From Peptostreptococcus anaerobius VPI 4330 = DSM 2949 (GTDB lineage: Bacteria > Bacillota > Clostridia > Peptostreptococcales > Peptostreptococcaceae), in NCBI RefSeq assembly GCF_000381525.1, contig NZ_KB906606.1, positions 5,376 through 69,375 on the forward strand: a DNA stretch of 64,000 bases, written 5' to 3'. Under the pieces are notes generated by a model that was not told where the DNA came from, made no database searches, and saw nothing but the letters and a program-made list of their open reading frames with translations. The position numbers and the translations under genes are program-made. Positions 26,897 through 37,672 of this stretch are shown here, piece after piece. Every line of letters begins with the position of its first letter. Position 1 is the first letter of the stretch.

Positions 26897-29800
26897 ATGA
26901 GACATTCGATTAGCAAAGAAATTAGAAGATTTCTTTGCTTTTCAATTACTATGATAATGATATTGACATCGATGCCGGTACACTTATTGGCAGCTAATGT
27001 CAATCACAATAATTTGTCAAATAATAAAAGTAAAATCATAAACAAAACACCTGTTAAGGTTGCAAAACTTGAAGCAGGTAATACGGCAGCGGATCTGATC
27101 AAGAATCCTCCTCAGCCAAAGATATATACCCTAAGGACAGACTACAAGGTCCAAAGAGGTGAGAAGTATAAGGTTAACTACCAACCTTATATTGCTAGTG
27201 TAGGGGAAGCAGCAACTAAAGTAGAAAAAGATAAGGTCAATAAGACTATAGACCTACCTGACATTGCAGGTTATAAAAAACCACAAAAAGATTTTACAAT
27301 TGACTACAAAACTATAAAAGATGCTGCAGATGGAAAAAACGAACCAGGAAATGATGATAACGGATTAAGATATTCCGTTAATAAAGAGTTTAACTACTCT
27401 GCTATAAGTAATGAAATTAAAATCAAACACGTCTTCCAAAAACTTGACGATTTTACTAAGTATACAAATCCAGACGGAAGTGTTGGAGATGAAGGTGCGC
27501 TTATTACCACTCAAAATGGAAACACTGGTTCCACTATGCAAGCCAGCCCCTTGAGTGAAAGTGATTCTAGAAGAAAAGGATTTGTTCCAGAAGCTGACTA
27601 TATAAATTTGCAAGTTCCACAAAATGCTGAGAACTTTGTCTTGGAATACCGTTACAACCGTGCCCACTACGATGTAGTTTTTGATACTGCAGGCGGCACT
27701 CCTATTCCAACTCGTACACTTTATTATGAACAAGCCATGCCTAAAATTGCAGATGCAGATATTCCTACAAAAGTAGGCGGAGAGTTCCAAGGTTGGAAGC
27801 CATCTGTTGATTTAAAAACAAAGGATGAAAAAACATATAAGGCAAATGAAATAATTAAAGTTGGAACTAATGAAGCTAGCAAAAATCTTGATGCCAACTT
27901 GATTATGCCGGCAAGCAAAGTTACTTTCACAGCAGTGTGGAAGGACAAAGAAGAGGCTGACTACGCAGTACAATTCTGGGCAGAAAAGTCAGACCATGCA
28001 GATGGTGCAAGTCTATTGGATAAATATGACTACATGGGAACTCGTGTCTATAAGGACAAAGACACAGGGTCAAGACCGGTCTTGGATACAGAACCTGTAA
28101 ATGGATTAAAATTCCCAGATCTAGACCAAGCTCGTCTAAATAAGATATGGAATGGCGATAAATTTAATCGTGGCAGAGATCTTTATCTAAACAAATTCTT
28201 TGTCTACAATAAAGAATTAACCGATAAAGAAAATGAAGACCAAAAAAAACCAGGCGTGGTTAAGTCTGTGTCAGCTACAGGCAAGACTGTCTACAACATC
28301 TACTACGACAGACAAGTCTACGACCTATACTTTACAAAGTCCAATGCACAACCTAAAGATAATACTATCTACCCTGAGATTTGGGGCTACGACCCGGCAA
28401 AGGGAAAATCTGTCATGTTAGGCGGTCCAGGTAATCTATACCACTATAAGGCAAGATTCAACGAGATGATGTATAAGTGGCCTAACGATGCCAAACAAAC
28501 CAAAGGATTCACTCCTGGTTATCAAAGTTTTGGTTGGGGACCAAACTATACTACTCCAAATTGGCCGACTCATTTAGACACGCCTCCTTATAGATTAAAT
28601 GCCGATGAATTCCTGGACATGGAAAACTACACTAGCTGGGGCGGCTATACTAAACATATAGACAAGGGTGATGGTACAACGATCGATTTGGATCCATTAG
28701 ACTTTAAAACTCTTTCCTTTGGTATAAAGCAGGATAAACCTTCCATCCCACACCACATGGACTTTTGGATGGACGGCTTTAAGAAAGGCGAAACCATCAT
28801 CCGTTACGACCTTGTTAGGACCAAGGCAGATACAGCTGGCCTGGACTATGGTCACAGATATCCGCAAGTTACAGGCTTCACCCCTTATGACTATAATCCT
28901 AGAGCTTCTTGGCCAGTAATCAAAGAGGGAAGTCAGGAAGATGGCCGTGTGAATGGGGATGAAATTAACAATCTAAATGATGAGCGTGATGAAATCACTC
29001 CTAACACTTGTGGGACATACTATAACAACTACGGAACTAAACTTCCTATCGGTCAGCTAGATTTTATATCAGTCTTCTTTAGCGATGCTGATGAATTTGG
29101 TGATCCATTGAATGATGAAGATGGTAATCCTATAGTTAAACCATTTGAAGAAAACGGCTATCTTCGATTCAAATACACTCGTAACAAGTATCCATTGAGA
29201 TTTAACTACGACCCATCAAAGATTAAAGATGACAAAGAATTTGGAGCAACTAATTCAATAAATACTTTCTACGAATTTCCTCTAAAGGCCCTAAGCCCTA
29301 ACTTGGTAGATGACAAGACACCAAGAGAAGAAAGAGAGTATTACAAAAATAATCCGAAAAACTTACTAGACAATCCAGAAAACTTGAAAAAATTAGGCCT
29401 TACAGACCTTGTCTTTAACGATCCAAATGACGAAAATAAGTTAAAGGTTAAAAGACCAGACAATCTTTCCGACCAAATGGTCTTTAAGGGCTGGGCACTG
29501 GACCCTGCCGGCACTAAGCTTATTTGGGAGAACCCAGGTGAAAAGATGCCTTTCCACCCAGTAAACCTCTATGCTAAGTGGGGCGAACCTGATTATCAAT
29601 GGAAGGTAACTTTCGACCCGAACGGTGGAAATTTAAGCTCAATTGACGAAGCAAAAGTAACTCAAAAACGCAAGACCATCCAAGTAGGGGACAAAGGTCA
29701 AGAAGAGATGAAGGCTTTTGCGCAAAAAGAAAAGAATGAAGGCGACAAGCAAGTCTTTACAGTTATACAAAGACAAAAACTTGTAGAGCCACCAAAGCCT

Positions 29801-32800
29801 ACAAGGAAGGGCTACGACTTTATGGGTTGGGAAGCAATCCGTTATACAAAGGATGCTAAAGGCAACTATACAAACCAAATCGACGACTCATATCGTAAAA
29901 CTTATAAAGTTGCAGAACTCTACACCTTTGGCAATGATGTTGTATCTCCAATCTATCTAAAAGCAATTTGGACTCCAAACAACAGAATAGATGTAAAAGT
30001 AGTACATCACATTCTAAACTTAGATTTAAGTAAAGAAACAAAAAAGATAACTGAGACTTTGCCTAGCAAACGTGCAGGTAACCTCGTTGCCACAAGTGGA
30101 GACAAGCAAAATGAAAAATATATTTTGGCAACTCACAAAGATCTTGAAGAAAAATTAACAGGCGACTTAAAGAAACTATACGAAGATTATAATGCAAGAG
30201 TAAAGGCCAACAACACCTTCTTCCAAACTTTTAAAGTAGAGCCGGAAAAGATTCCTGATCCTAAGGATTCAAGCAAAACGATAGACAATCCTAAAGCAAC
30301 AGACAATGTCTTCCACTTCTTCTACAGACCATTTAGAACTCGTGACTACAAGGTCAACTATATAGATGAAAGAGGTAAAGCAGAAGTCGAAAAATTCTTT
30401 AAGGGATTGAATCTTACAGATACAAGCGGATTAAAAGATGACGCTCTTTTAAAAGCAAATGAAGGAAATAAAAAGAAATTTGAAACTAAGAGAACAGATT
30501 TTGAGAAACTTATTAAGGAATACAAAATTGTAGATCCAGAAGCTGTTTCCAATGGTAACCGTCACTACGACGCAAGAAACTACAGACAAATTCCTGGTTG
30601 GGTTTTAGCAAAAGATGAAAAGCCTCAACAACAACTATTCTTCGATGTAAATGAAAAAACAAATGAATTCTTAGGCATCAACGGCACAGGAGCAGATCAA
30701 GTTTTCTTCTATTATAAGGATGTAAGAGTAATTGAAACCAAAAAAGATGATCCAGTACCAGATGGCTATGTAAGAGTAACGTATAAAGCAGATAAAGGCG
30801 GAGCATTTACTGACAAGGACGGAAAAGAAGTTACTGAACTTTACTACGATGTCATCAAAGGACTTCAATCACAATTATTACCAGTTCCGCAAGAATGGAT
30901 TGGTGGAAAAAATGATGATGGTAGTGAAAAACAAAAAGAAGAGGGCAAGTACTATATCACACCAGAAACTGGCAAGAAATTTATTAAGTGGGACAAGAGT
31001 CCACTATTAAATGACAACACAATTATCAAGAGAGACTACACTTTTACAGCCTACTTTGAATGGTCAGGCCTAAGCGCATCTGGTCTTGTAAGAACAGAAG
31101 CATTCAAAGATTCTAGTGGCAAGTGGACAAATGACTTTGCTCCAAAAATTGCAGACTTAAAGAAACAATTAGTTTGGAGGGAAAAAGACCAAGTAAAAGA
31201 TCTTCCGGCTGGAACAAAAATACAATTATTCGACGAAGCTGGAAATGAATTAGCAAAAGACAATCAAGTTTATGATTTAGTAAACGAAAAGGGAAAAGCC
31301 GACAAGGACGAACTTTTTCGCACAGTAAATGTCAAGGCTAAGGTTACATTCACAGATGGTAAAGACCCACAAGAACTTGTTATACCAATTACAGTTTACA
31401 AGAACGTCTACGAAGCACTTACAGCTGGCGACAAACCACTATTCTTAAAAGAAGCTGAAGAAAAGAAAGCAGAAAAAGGCGGTTTAAGTGATGTAACAGG
31501 AAATTACGTAAAAGTAACAGTTAACCCAACAAATAAACCTGGTAATAAAGACTCAAAGATTTATTATGTAAACAAAAATGCTTGGGTAAATATTCCTGAA
31601 GTAGATATTTCGAAAGATGCGAAGGAATTAGGATTTACAAGTTGGTCTGCAGACAAAGATGCACAAAACGAAAATGGAGTATTTGATTTTAATAAACGTC
31701 ATAAATTCACAGAAGACACAATTATTACTCCAGGATTTACAAAGGATGTAGTAGAACAAACAGATCCGAATAAAAAACCAGATGTGCCAGATGATTATGT
31801 AAAAGCCATTGTCAAAACAACTGACAAAGCTGTAACTGAATTTACAAAAACCTTCTGGGTTAACCCAACAAAAACAGTTACTATCCCAGTAGTGAAGCCA
31901 GTAGGAAAAACTGTAGATAAAACAGCTACAGAAGCAGCCAAGGCTTGGACATTTACAAAATGGCAATCAACTGAGCAAAGTCCAAAAACCTGGACAAATG
32001 AAATAAAGGGACAATTTACAGAAAAAGAAACAACAATTATAGCTCAGTATGACGATGTTGATAATATTATCCCTTATGACCCAAGCAAAACAGATCCAAT
32101 GCCAAGACCAGAAGGCTATGTAAGAGTAAGTTTTGCAGCAGATGATGGATTAAGCTTAACAGAGCAAAAAGCATATTATGTAAAGAAAAATGCAGGCATT
32201 AAACTTGGAAATTCTGAACTTATAAAACCAGGACACAAAGAAGAAACTGGTTACAAGTTTGAAAAGTGGGATAAAGAAGATACGCTTGAAATTAAAGAGG
32301 ATGATGTACTTGTAACTGTAAAAGCTAAAGTATTACCGGATTTTGATACAGTAAAGCACACTGGCTATGTAAAGGTAACTTTCAAAGCAGGAGCTAATGG
32401 TGTAATAAAAGAAAATGGTAATACAATAGGCGAAAAAGTTTACTATGTAAATCCAAATAAGTATGTAAACTTAAAAGCACCTACACCAGACGGCAATACA
32501 GGTTATGATTTCAGCACGTGGAAGAGCGACAAGTCTCAAAGTGATTTTAGTCTAGCTAACTTTGTGAATTATAAAGAAGATACAACTATAACTGCAATGT
32601 TTAACCAAAAGGACGCAGTATATCCAAAACTAGATGGCTCAACAAAACCGGCTGGCTATGTAGAAGTTACATTTAAAGTAACCGGCACATACGGTAAGAT
32701 TGCGGACAATGAAATTACAACTTACTATGTAGACCCAAATAGACAAGTTTCACTAAAAGCTCCTAAGACAGTAGCTGGAACAGGATTTGTATTTGATGGC

Positions 32801-35800
32801 TGGAGATTAGAAGATAATACTACTGCTGATAAAATTAATCCTGCTGACCAAAGACAATATCCAAATAACACAACTATCTATGGTAGCTTTACTAAACTGA
32901 AAGACATCATACCATCAACAAATGACGATGGAACACCGAATTTACAACCGATAGACTATGTAGCTGTCTTATTCATTGGAGGAGACCACGCGAATAAGTT
33001 GGATGGACAATTCTTATATTATGTCAATCCAAAGGCAGATCCTGCGAAAACTATTGGAAGTTTAACAAAGCCTACAGTAACACCTGATGTAGGTTGGAAG
33101 CATACAGGTTGGGATGTACAAGATTCTACAGTTATAAATGATTATATGTTCGTAGTTGCACAATATGAGGCACTTAATGATGTAATACCAAAGACAAAAG
33201 CTGATGATTCGGAAAAACCGGCAGGCTATGTAACAGTCACATTCAAGTCTGGAGCAAATGGTACGCTTCAAGGAGGAGAAAAGACTTACTTTGTAAACCC
33301 TGCTAAGTATGTACATCTTACTCCACCAACAACAGTTCCAAATGCTTCCTATGAGTTTTCAACTTGGTGCAGTAATGGTGAGGAGTTTATATTGGCAAAC
33401 AATATAAACTTCACTAAAGACACAATTATAACTGCAAAGTTTAATACAAAAGGCGATGTTATACCAAAGACAAAGAATGATGATTCACAAAAACCACAAG
33501 GCTTTGTAACAGTTAATTTTGTAATTGATCCGACAAATGCTGGCAAGATTGAAGACGGCCAAACTACCACTTATTTTGTAAGGCCGAATACAAATGTTAC
33601 AATACAACCACCAAAGACAAAAGCTGAAACAGGCTATGAATTTAAAAAGTGGAGTATAGACACGACAGAAGCTAAGCAATATACTACTGACACAACTGTT
33701 AAAGGCGAATTCACAAAGCTAGATGAGATAATTCCGTCTAAAAATCCCGACGGTACAGTGAATGCCCAACCGGAAGGCTACGTTATCGTGAACTTCCTAA
33801 AGGGAGAGCACGGCGTGCTAGATGGAAAAACAACATTCTATGTCAATCCAAAGGCTGACAAGAAGCTAAAAGACCTTGATATTAGTGGAATTACTGTAGT
33901 ACCAAGTCCAACGTACAAGCATGACGGTTGGGATACAGACTTTGCAACTGTTATTGATAAGGATATAAATGTAACAGCTAAGTATACGCAACTTCCTAAT
34001 ATAATCAAAGCAGGACCTAAGGATACAGCACCAGCAGGCTATGTTGTAATCATCTTTGAAACCGATGGAAGAGGCACGATAACAGGAAATGCAGCATACG
34101 AAGATAAAACTAATCCGAAAGCAAATGAAACAGAAATAGTTTACTTTGTAAATCCAAAGAAGGGTATTAAACTTGCAAAGGCAGATGCAACAGCAAGTGA
34201 TAAAGTTTTACCTGTACCAAGTACCGCTCCTTATGACGCTACTAAATATGGATTCGACCAATGGCGTGCAGACATTGACACTGAAACACCTATCACAAGA
34301 GGTAGGGTTCATATAGCAATGTTCAAGCCTAAGGTAGTAAAATTAACTTACGATGCAAATGGAGCTACAGGCGATGTACCTCCTGTATCGACCGTTGATT
34401 ATAACACAGATGTTAGACTTGCAGGCAAGGGCGATCTTGCTAAGAAAGACGCAAGTTTTAAAGGCTGGAAGATTGGCGATAAAATTTATCAAGCCGGCGA
34501 TCAAATCAACTTAAAAGAAGATACTACAGCTTATGCACAATGGACGAATGACCAAAATATTATCCCATATGATCCAGTAAACAATCCTACAACGAGACCG
34601 GATGGCACTTATGTAAAAGTGACATTTGCAGCAGAAGATGGATTAAAATTAACAGAACAAAAAGCATACTATGTTAAGAAGGATGCAGGTATAAAGCTTG
34701 GTGACACAGGACTTGTAAAACCTGGATACAAAGTTGAAACAGGTTACAAATCTGATAAGTGGGATAAGGAAGACAGCCTTGAAATCACAACAGACGTCCT
34801 TGTAACTGCAAAGGCGACTAAGCTTGGAACAGTTATTCCAGAAAAAGATACTGATGGAAATCCAAACACTAAGCCAGAAGGCTATAAGGAAGTAGTATTT
34901 AAGGTTAAGGATGAAGACCAATCTAAGGGTACACTTGAAGGAGTTACAAAGTTCTACGTTAATCCAACAGAGTATGTAACAATTAACACACCAACAACAA
35001 AAGCAAACACAGGTTTTGAATTTGGTGCTTGGGATAAAGATGCAACTATTCCAACAGTTTACGAGGAAGATGCAACAATTACAGGTAGTTTTAATGGATT
35101 GAAAGATGTCATTCCAAATAAAAATCCAGATGGAACAGAAAATAAAAAACCAGACGGATACAAGACAGTAACATTTGTAATCTATCCAGCAACTGGCGGA
35201 AAGATTGCAGATAAAGAAGTTACAGTTTATTATGTAAACCCAGCTAAAGATGTAACAGTTCCACAACCAAAAACATCAGCTGATACAGGCTATGTATTTG
35301 AAAAGTGGGATCAAGATACAGCAACAGCTAAAAAGTATACAGATGACACAACGGTTAAAGGATACTTCAAAAATCATGAAGATATTATTCCTTTAACTGA
35401 TGAAAAAGGTAATCCAAATGCAAAACCAGAAGGATATGTAACAGTTACTTTTGAAAAAGGCGAACATGGAGCAAAAATCGAAGGTCAAACAGTTTACTAT
35501 GTAAATCCAAAAGCTGGTAAAAAGTTGTCTGAAATTAAAAAACCAACAGTAAAAGAAACAGAAATTGGTTGGAAGCAAAAAGCTGATGCGGAAGCTTGGG
35601 ATACAAAAGATACTTTTGAAATAAAAGAAGATAAAACTGTAAAAGCACAATACAAAGAAATCGCAGATATTGTTCCAAAGACAACAAATGATGAATCAGA
35701 AAAACCAGATGGATATATCACTGTAACATTTGTAAAGGGCGAGCATGGAAAAGAATTAACAGGACAAGCAGTTTATTATGTAAATCCTAACAAGGCAGTA

Positions 35801-37480
35801 GTTCTTAAAGATAAAGCTCCTACAGCTGTTCCAGAAACAGGATATAAATTCGCAAGATGGGATATATCTATTGACCAAGCAATTCAATACAAAGACGGTG
35901 CTGAAATTACAGCTCTTTATAATGAACCAGGAAATATTTCAACAACAGAAGTAGAAGGTTATGTAAAAGTTGAATTCAAACCAGGAACTAACGGTTCACT
36001 AGAAGGAACACAAACTTACTGGATCAAACCAGAAGTTGAAGTTAATATCCCAGCACCAACTGTAAAGCCAAATGTTGGATACAAATTTGATAAGTGGGAC
36101 AAATCATTAACAGTAACAGCTAATAAAAATGACCCAACTTATGAAATAACTGCGGGTTATACTCAACTTGACAATATCATTCCTCAAAAGAATACTGATG
36201 GAACTGACAAACCAAATGGTTATGTTACAGTAACATTTGACAAGGGAGCTAACGGTAACTTAACTGGACAAACTTCATATTATGTAAATCCAAATGCTGG
36301 CAAAAAGTTATCTGATATTACAAAACCAGAAGTAAAACCAGAAACTGGATTCAAATTTAAAGCTTGGGATACAACAGATGACTTTGCAATAAAATCCGAC
36401 AAAACAGTTACTGCACAATATAAAAAGTCAACTGGCACAACTCCAGGTGGAACAACACCTGATCAACCAGGTGGAACAACACCTGATCAACCAGGCGACA
36501 AACCAGGAGATAAACCAGGAACAGTTCCTGAAAATCCAGGAGCAATTCCAGGAACAACTCCAGGCGTGGTTGAAAAACATGGCAACAGATACGTTGAACG
36601 TGTTGCTGGAAAGAACAGAGTTCACACAGCTATCAACACTTCTAAGAGATTCTTCAATAGGTCAAGATATGTAATCATTGCTGATTCAGGAAATTATCCT
36701 GACGCATTGACCGCAACCGTTTTGGCTCACGTATTGGATTGTCCAATATTGTTGAACAACACAAGATATCTTGAAGATGATGTCGCAAGAGAAATTGTGA
36801 GATTGGGAGCTACAGAAGTTATTATCGTTGGTGGTCACAAGTCTATTTCTGAAAATGTTAAATCACAATTAGGAAAATTTGATCAAAACAAAGTACAAAG
36901 AATTTGGGGTCGTGACAGATATGTAACTTCATCTGAATTAGCTTACGAAATCGAAAGATTAACTGGCAAGGTGAACAAGGCCATCATTGCATCTGGAGAA
37001 AATTTCCCTGACGCATTGGCAACTGCACCTCTTGGTTCAAAAGAAATCGCACCAATTCTATTGGTTAGAAGAAATCAAATGGACAAGAAGGTAAGTAAAG
37101 CTCTTAAAGATTTGAACATTAATAAGGTTTATGTTGCAGGTGGACAAAATTCAGTATCCAAGAAATTGGAAGCTCAATTGCCACAAGTAATCAGAAGATT
37201 TAGCGGACATGATAGGTATGAGACTGCAATTTTAGTTGCAAGTTACACATATCCAGAATCTAAGGAAGTATTTGTAGCATCGGGAGAAGTTTTCCCTGAC
37301 GCATTGGTAATCGGACCTGTATGTGCAAGAAGAAAAGCACCGATACTTTTATCAAGAACAACACCAGTAAAAGTAACTGATGATTATATCGAAAAATCTA
37401 ATATAGAATATCTATATATTATCGGTGGTACGAATACAATTTATGCTGAAACAGCACACAAATACGCCATAGAAGATTAA
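26897..37480 (+). CDS. Giant CWB2-anchored repeat adhesin, probably acquired
   Basis: A 3527-residue secreted surface protein. A signal peptide is at residues 1-33 (ends HLLAAN). An N-terminal region (about 35-1285) contains InlB B-repeat-like modules (VVFDTAGGTPIP, VTFDPNGGN, FKGWALDP) and a Trp/Tyr-rich part. From about 1286 to 3165, some 18 modules of 70-100 residues follow the pattern GYVTVTF...YYVNP...GYKFxxWD...TVxAxY...DIIPxxNxDGT. Next is a Thr/Pro/Gly linker (about 3175-3225) with an exact 24-bp DNA repeat at 36446-36493. Three CWB2 domains (about 3230-3527) follow, which bind the anionic wall polymer. Its Gln codons are almost all CAA and its Ile codons are mostly ATT/ATC, with some CGT for Arg. 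Neighbours use CAG, ATA and AGA/AGG. The frame is intact. An adhesin role is inferred. Confidence 0.9.
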   Translation: MRHSISKEIRRFLCFSITMIMILTSMPVHLLAANVNHNNLSNNKSKIINKTPVKVAKLEAGNTAADLIKNPPQPKIYTLRTDYKVQRGEKYKVNYQPYIASVGEAATKVEKDKVNKTIDLPDIAGYKKPQKDFTIDYKTIKDAADGKNEPGNDDNGLRYSVNKEFNYSAISNEIKIKHVFQKLDDFTKYTNPDGSVGDEGALITTQNGNTGSTMQASPLSESDSRRKGFVPEADYINLQVPQNAENFVLEYRYNRAHYDVVFDTAGGTPIPTRTLYYEQAMPKIADADIPTKVGGEFQGWKPSVDLKTKDEKTYKANEIIKVGTNEASKNLDANLIMPASKVTFTAVWKDKEEADYAVQFWAEKSDHADGASLLDKYDYMGTRVYKDKDTGSRPVLDTEPVNGLKFPDLDQARLNKIWNGDKFNRGRDLYLNKFFVYNKELTDKENEDQKKPGVVKSVSATGKTVYNIYYDRQVYDLYFTKSNAQPKDNTIYPEIWGYDPAKGKSVMLGGPGNLYHYKARFNEMMYKWPNDAKQTKGFTPGYQSFGWGPNYTTPNWPTHLDTPPYRLNADEFLDMENYTSWGGYTKHIDKGDGTTIDLDPLDFKTLSFGIKQDKPSIPHHMDFWMDGFKKGETIIRYDLVRTKADTAGLDYGHRYPQVTGFTPYDYNPRASWPVIKEGSQEDGRVNGDEINNLNDERDEITPNTCGTYYNNYGTKLPIGQLDFISVFFSDADEFGDPLNDEDGNPIVKPFEENGYLRFKYTRNKYPLRFNYDPSKIKDDKEFGATNSINTFYEFPLKALSPNLVDDKTPREEREYYKNNPKNLLDNPENLKKLGLTDLVFNDPNDENKLKVKRPDNLSDQMVFKGWALDPAGTKLIWENPGEKMPFHPVNLYAKWGEPDYQWKVTFDPNGGNLSSIDEAKVTQKRKTIQVGDKGQEEMKAFAQKEKNEGDKQVFTVIQRQKLVEPPKPTRKGYDFMGWEAIRYTKDAKGNYTNQIDDSYRKTYKVAELYTFGNDVVSPIYLKAIWTPNNRIDVKVVHHILNLDLSKETKKITETLPSKRAGNLVATSGDKQNEKYILATHKDLEEKLTGDLKKLYEDYNARVKANNTFFQTFKVEPEKIPDPKDSSKTIDNPKATDNVFHFFYRPFRTRDYKVNYIDERGKAEVEKFFKGLNLTDTSGLKDDALLKANEGNKKKFETKRTDFEKLIKEYKIVDPEAVSNGNRHYDARNYRQIPGWVLAKDEKPQQQLFFDVNEKTNEFLGINGTGADQVFFYYKDVRVIETKKDDPVPDGYVRVTYKADKGGAFTDKDGKEVTELYYDVIKGLQSQLLPVPQEWIGGKNDDGSEKQKEEGKYYITPETGKKFIKWDKSPLLNDNTIIKRDYTFTAYFEWSGLSASGLVRTEAFKDSSGKWTNDFAPKIADLKKQLVWREKDQVKDLPAGTKIQLFDEAGNELAKDNQVYDLVNEKGKADKDELFRTVNVKAKVTFTDGKDPQELVIPITVYKNVYEALTAGDKPLFLKEAEEKKAEKGGLSDVTGNYVKVTVNPTNKPGNKDSKIYYVNKNAWVNIPEVDISKDAKELGFTSWSADKDAQNENGVFDFNKRHKFTEDTIITPGFTKDVVEQTDPNKKPDVPDDYVKAIVKTTDKAVTEFTKTFWVNPTKTVTIPVVKPVGKTVDKTATEAAKAWTFTKWQSTEQSPKTWTNEIKGQFTEKETTIIAQYDDVDNIIPYDPSKTDPMPRPEGYVRVSFAADDGLSLTEQKAYYVKKNAGIKLGNSELIKPGHKEETGYKFEKWDKEDTLEIKEDDVLVTVKAKVLPDFDTVKHTGYVKVTFKAGANGVIKENGNTIGEKVYYVNPNKYVNLKAPTPDGNTGYDFSTWKSDKSQSDFSLANFVNYKEDTTITAMFNQKDAVYPKLDGSTKPAGYVEVTFKVTGTYGKIADNEITTYYVDPNRQVSLKAPKTVAGTGFVFDGWRLEDNTTADKINPADQRQYPNNTTIYGSFTKLKDIIPSTNDDGTPNLQPIDYVAVLFIGGDHANKLDGQFLYYVNPKADPAKTIGSLTKPTVTPDVGWKHTGWDVQDSTVINDYMFVVAQYEALNDVIPKTKADDSEKPAGYVTVTFKSGANGTLQGGEKTYFVNPAKYVHLTPPTTVPNASYEFSTWCSNGEEFILANNINFTKDTIITAKFNTKGDVIPKTKNDDSQKPQGFVTVNFVIDPTNAGKIEDGQTTTYFVRPNTNVTIQPPKTKAETGYEFKKWSIDTTEAKQYTTDTTVKGEFTKLDEIIPSKNPDGTVNAQPEGYVIVNFLKGEHGVLDGKTTFYVNPKADKKLKDLDISGITVVPSPTYKHDGWDTDFATVIDKDINVTAKYTQLPNIIKAGPKDTAPAGYVVIIFETDGRGTITGNAAYEDKTNPKANETEIVYFVNPKKGIKLAKADATASDKVLPVPSTAPYDATKYGFDQWRADIDTETPITRGRVHIAMFKPKVVKLTYDANGATGDVPPVSTVDYNTDVRLAGKGDLAKKDASFKGWKIGDKIYQAGDQINLKEDTTAYAQWTNDQNIIPYDPVNNPTTRPDGTYVKVTFAAEDGLKLTEQKAYYVKKDAGIKLGDTGLVKPGYKVETGYKSDKWDKEDSLEITTDVLVTAKATKLGTVIPEKDTDGNPNTKPEGYKEVVFKVKDEDQSKGTLEGVTKFYVNPTEYVTINTPTTKANTGFEFGAWDKDATIPTVYEEDATITGSFNGLKDVIPNKNPDGTENKKPDGYKTVTFVIYPATGGKIADKEVTVYYVNPAKDVTVPQPKTSADTGYVFEKWDQDTATAKKYTDDTTVKGYFKNHEDIIPLTDEKGNPNAKPEGYVTVTFEKGEHGAKIEGQTVYYVNPKAGKKLSEIKKPTVKETEIGWKQKADAEAWDTKDTFEIKEDKTVKAQYKEIADIVPKTTNDESEKPDGYITVTFVKGEHGKELTGQAVYYVNPNKAVVLKDKAPTAVPETGYKFARWDISIDQAIQYKDGAEITALYNEPGNISTTEVEGYVKVEFKPGTNGSLEGTQTYWIKPEVEVNIPAPTVKPNVGYKFDKWDKSLTVTANKNDPTYEITAGYTQLDNIIPQKNTDGTDKPNGYVTVTFDKGANGNLTGQTSYYVNPNAGKKLSDITKPEVKPETGFKFKAWDTTDDFAIKSDKTVTAQYKKSTGTTPGGTTPDQPGGTTPDQPGDKPGDKPGTVPENPGAIPGTTPGVVEKHGNRYVERVAGKNRVHTAINTSKRFFNRSRYVIIADSGNYPDALTATVLAHVLDCPILLNNTRYLEDDVAREIVRLGATEVIIVGGHKSISENVKSQLGKFDQNKVQRIWGRDRYVTSSELAYEIERLTGKVNKAIIASGENFPDALATAPLGSKEIAPILLVRRNQMDKKVSKALKDLNINKVYVAGGQNSVSKKLEAQLPQVIRRFSGHDRYETAILVASYTYPESKEVFVASGEVFPDALVIGPVCARRKAPILLSRTTPVKVTDDYIEKSNIEYLYIIGGTNTIYAETAHKYAIED
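36446..36493 (+). repeat. Exact 24-bp tandem duplication in the adhesin linker
   Basis: Two identical, contiguous 24-bp units (GGTGGAACAACACC, then TGATCAACCA) encode GGTTPDQP twice in the Thr/Pro linker. A length-variable site of this kind can change linker length without breaking the frame. Confidence 0.9.
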
Positions 37481-37495
37481 AAAAATATTTTTAGC

Positions 37496-37522
37496 CGGGC
37501 ACTTAGTGTCCGGTTTTTTTTA
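37496..37522 (+). terminator. Terminator after the giant adhesin
   Basis: CCGGGCACT and AGTGTCCGG form a stem (one G-T pair) followed by eight T. It lies 15 bases after the stop codon and just before the IS200-type left end. Confidence 0.9.
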
Positions 37523-37606
37523 TAGGGACGTGTCCCTGTTGAGCTCGCAAAGCGTGCGAAACAATAAACCACCCGCTATGCGGGTGCGCGACAGATGTTA
37601 TACAAA

Positions 37607-37672
37607 AAAATCACCATTCCATAGTATAATTGAATTGTTCAAGCTCAATAATACGAATAGGAAGGTGATTTT
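37607..37672 (+). promoter_or_regulatory. Hairpin covering the tnpA ribosome-binding site
   Basis: AAAATCACC-A-TTCC (37607-37620) pairs with GGAAGGTGATTTT (37660-37672), which contains the tnpA Shine-Dalgarno and ends right before the ATG. The loop holds TTGAA-TTG-TTCAA (37630-37642). Sequestration of the transposase RBS is known in IS200, where it keeps transposition low. Confidence 0.75.

Noticed and set aside
31628-31966. Cys/Trp/Phe-rich antisense ORFs inside the adhesin (also near 34649 and 35393)
   Set aside because: They are mirror products of the Lys/Thr/Pro-rich repeat codons on the plus strand, without RBS or promoters.
36447-36674. Gln-rich 75-residue frame and its minus-strand partner over the adhesin linker
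   Set aside because: Out-of-frame readings of the Thr/Pro linker repeat; no start signals.
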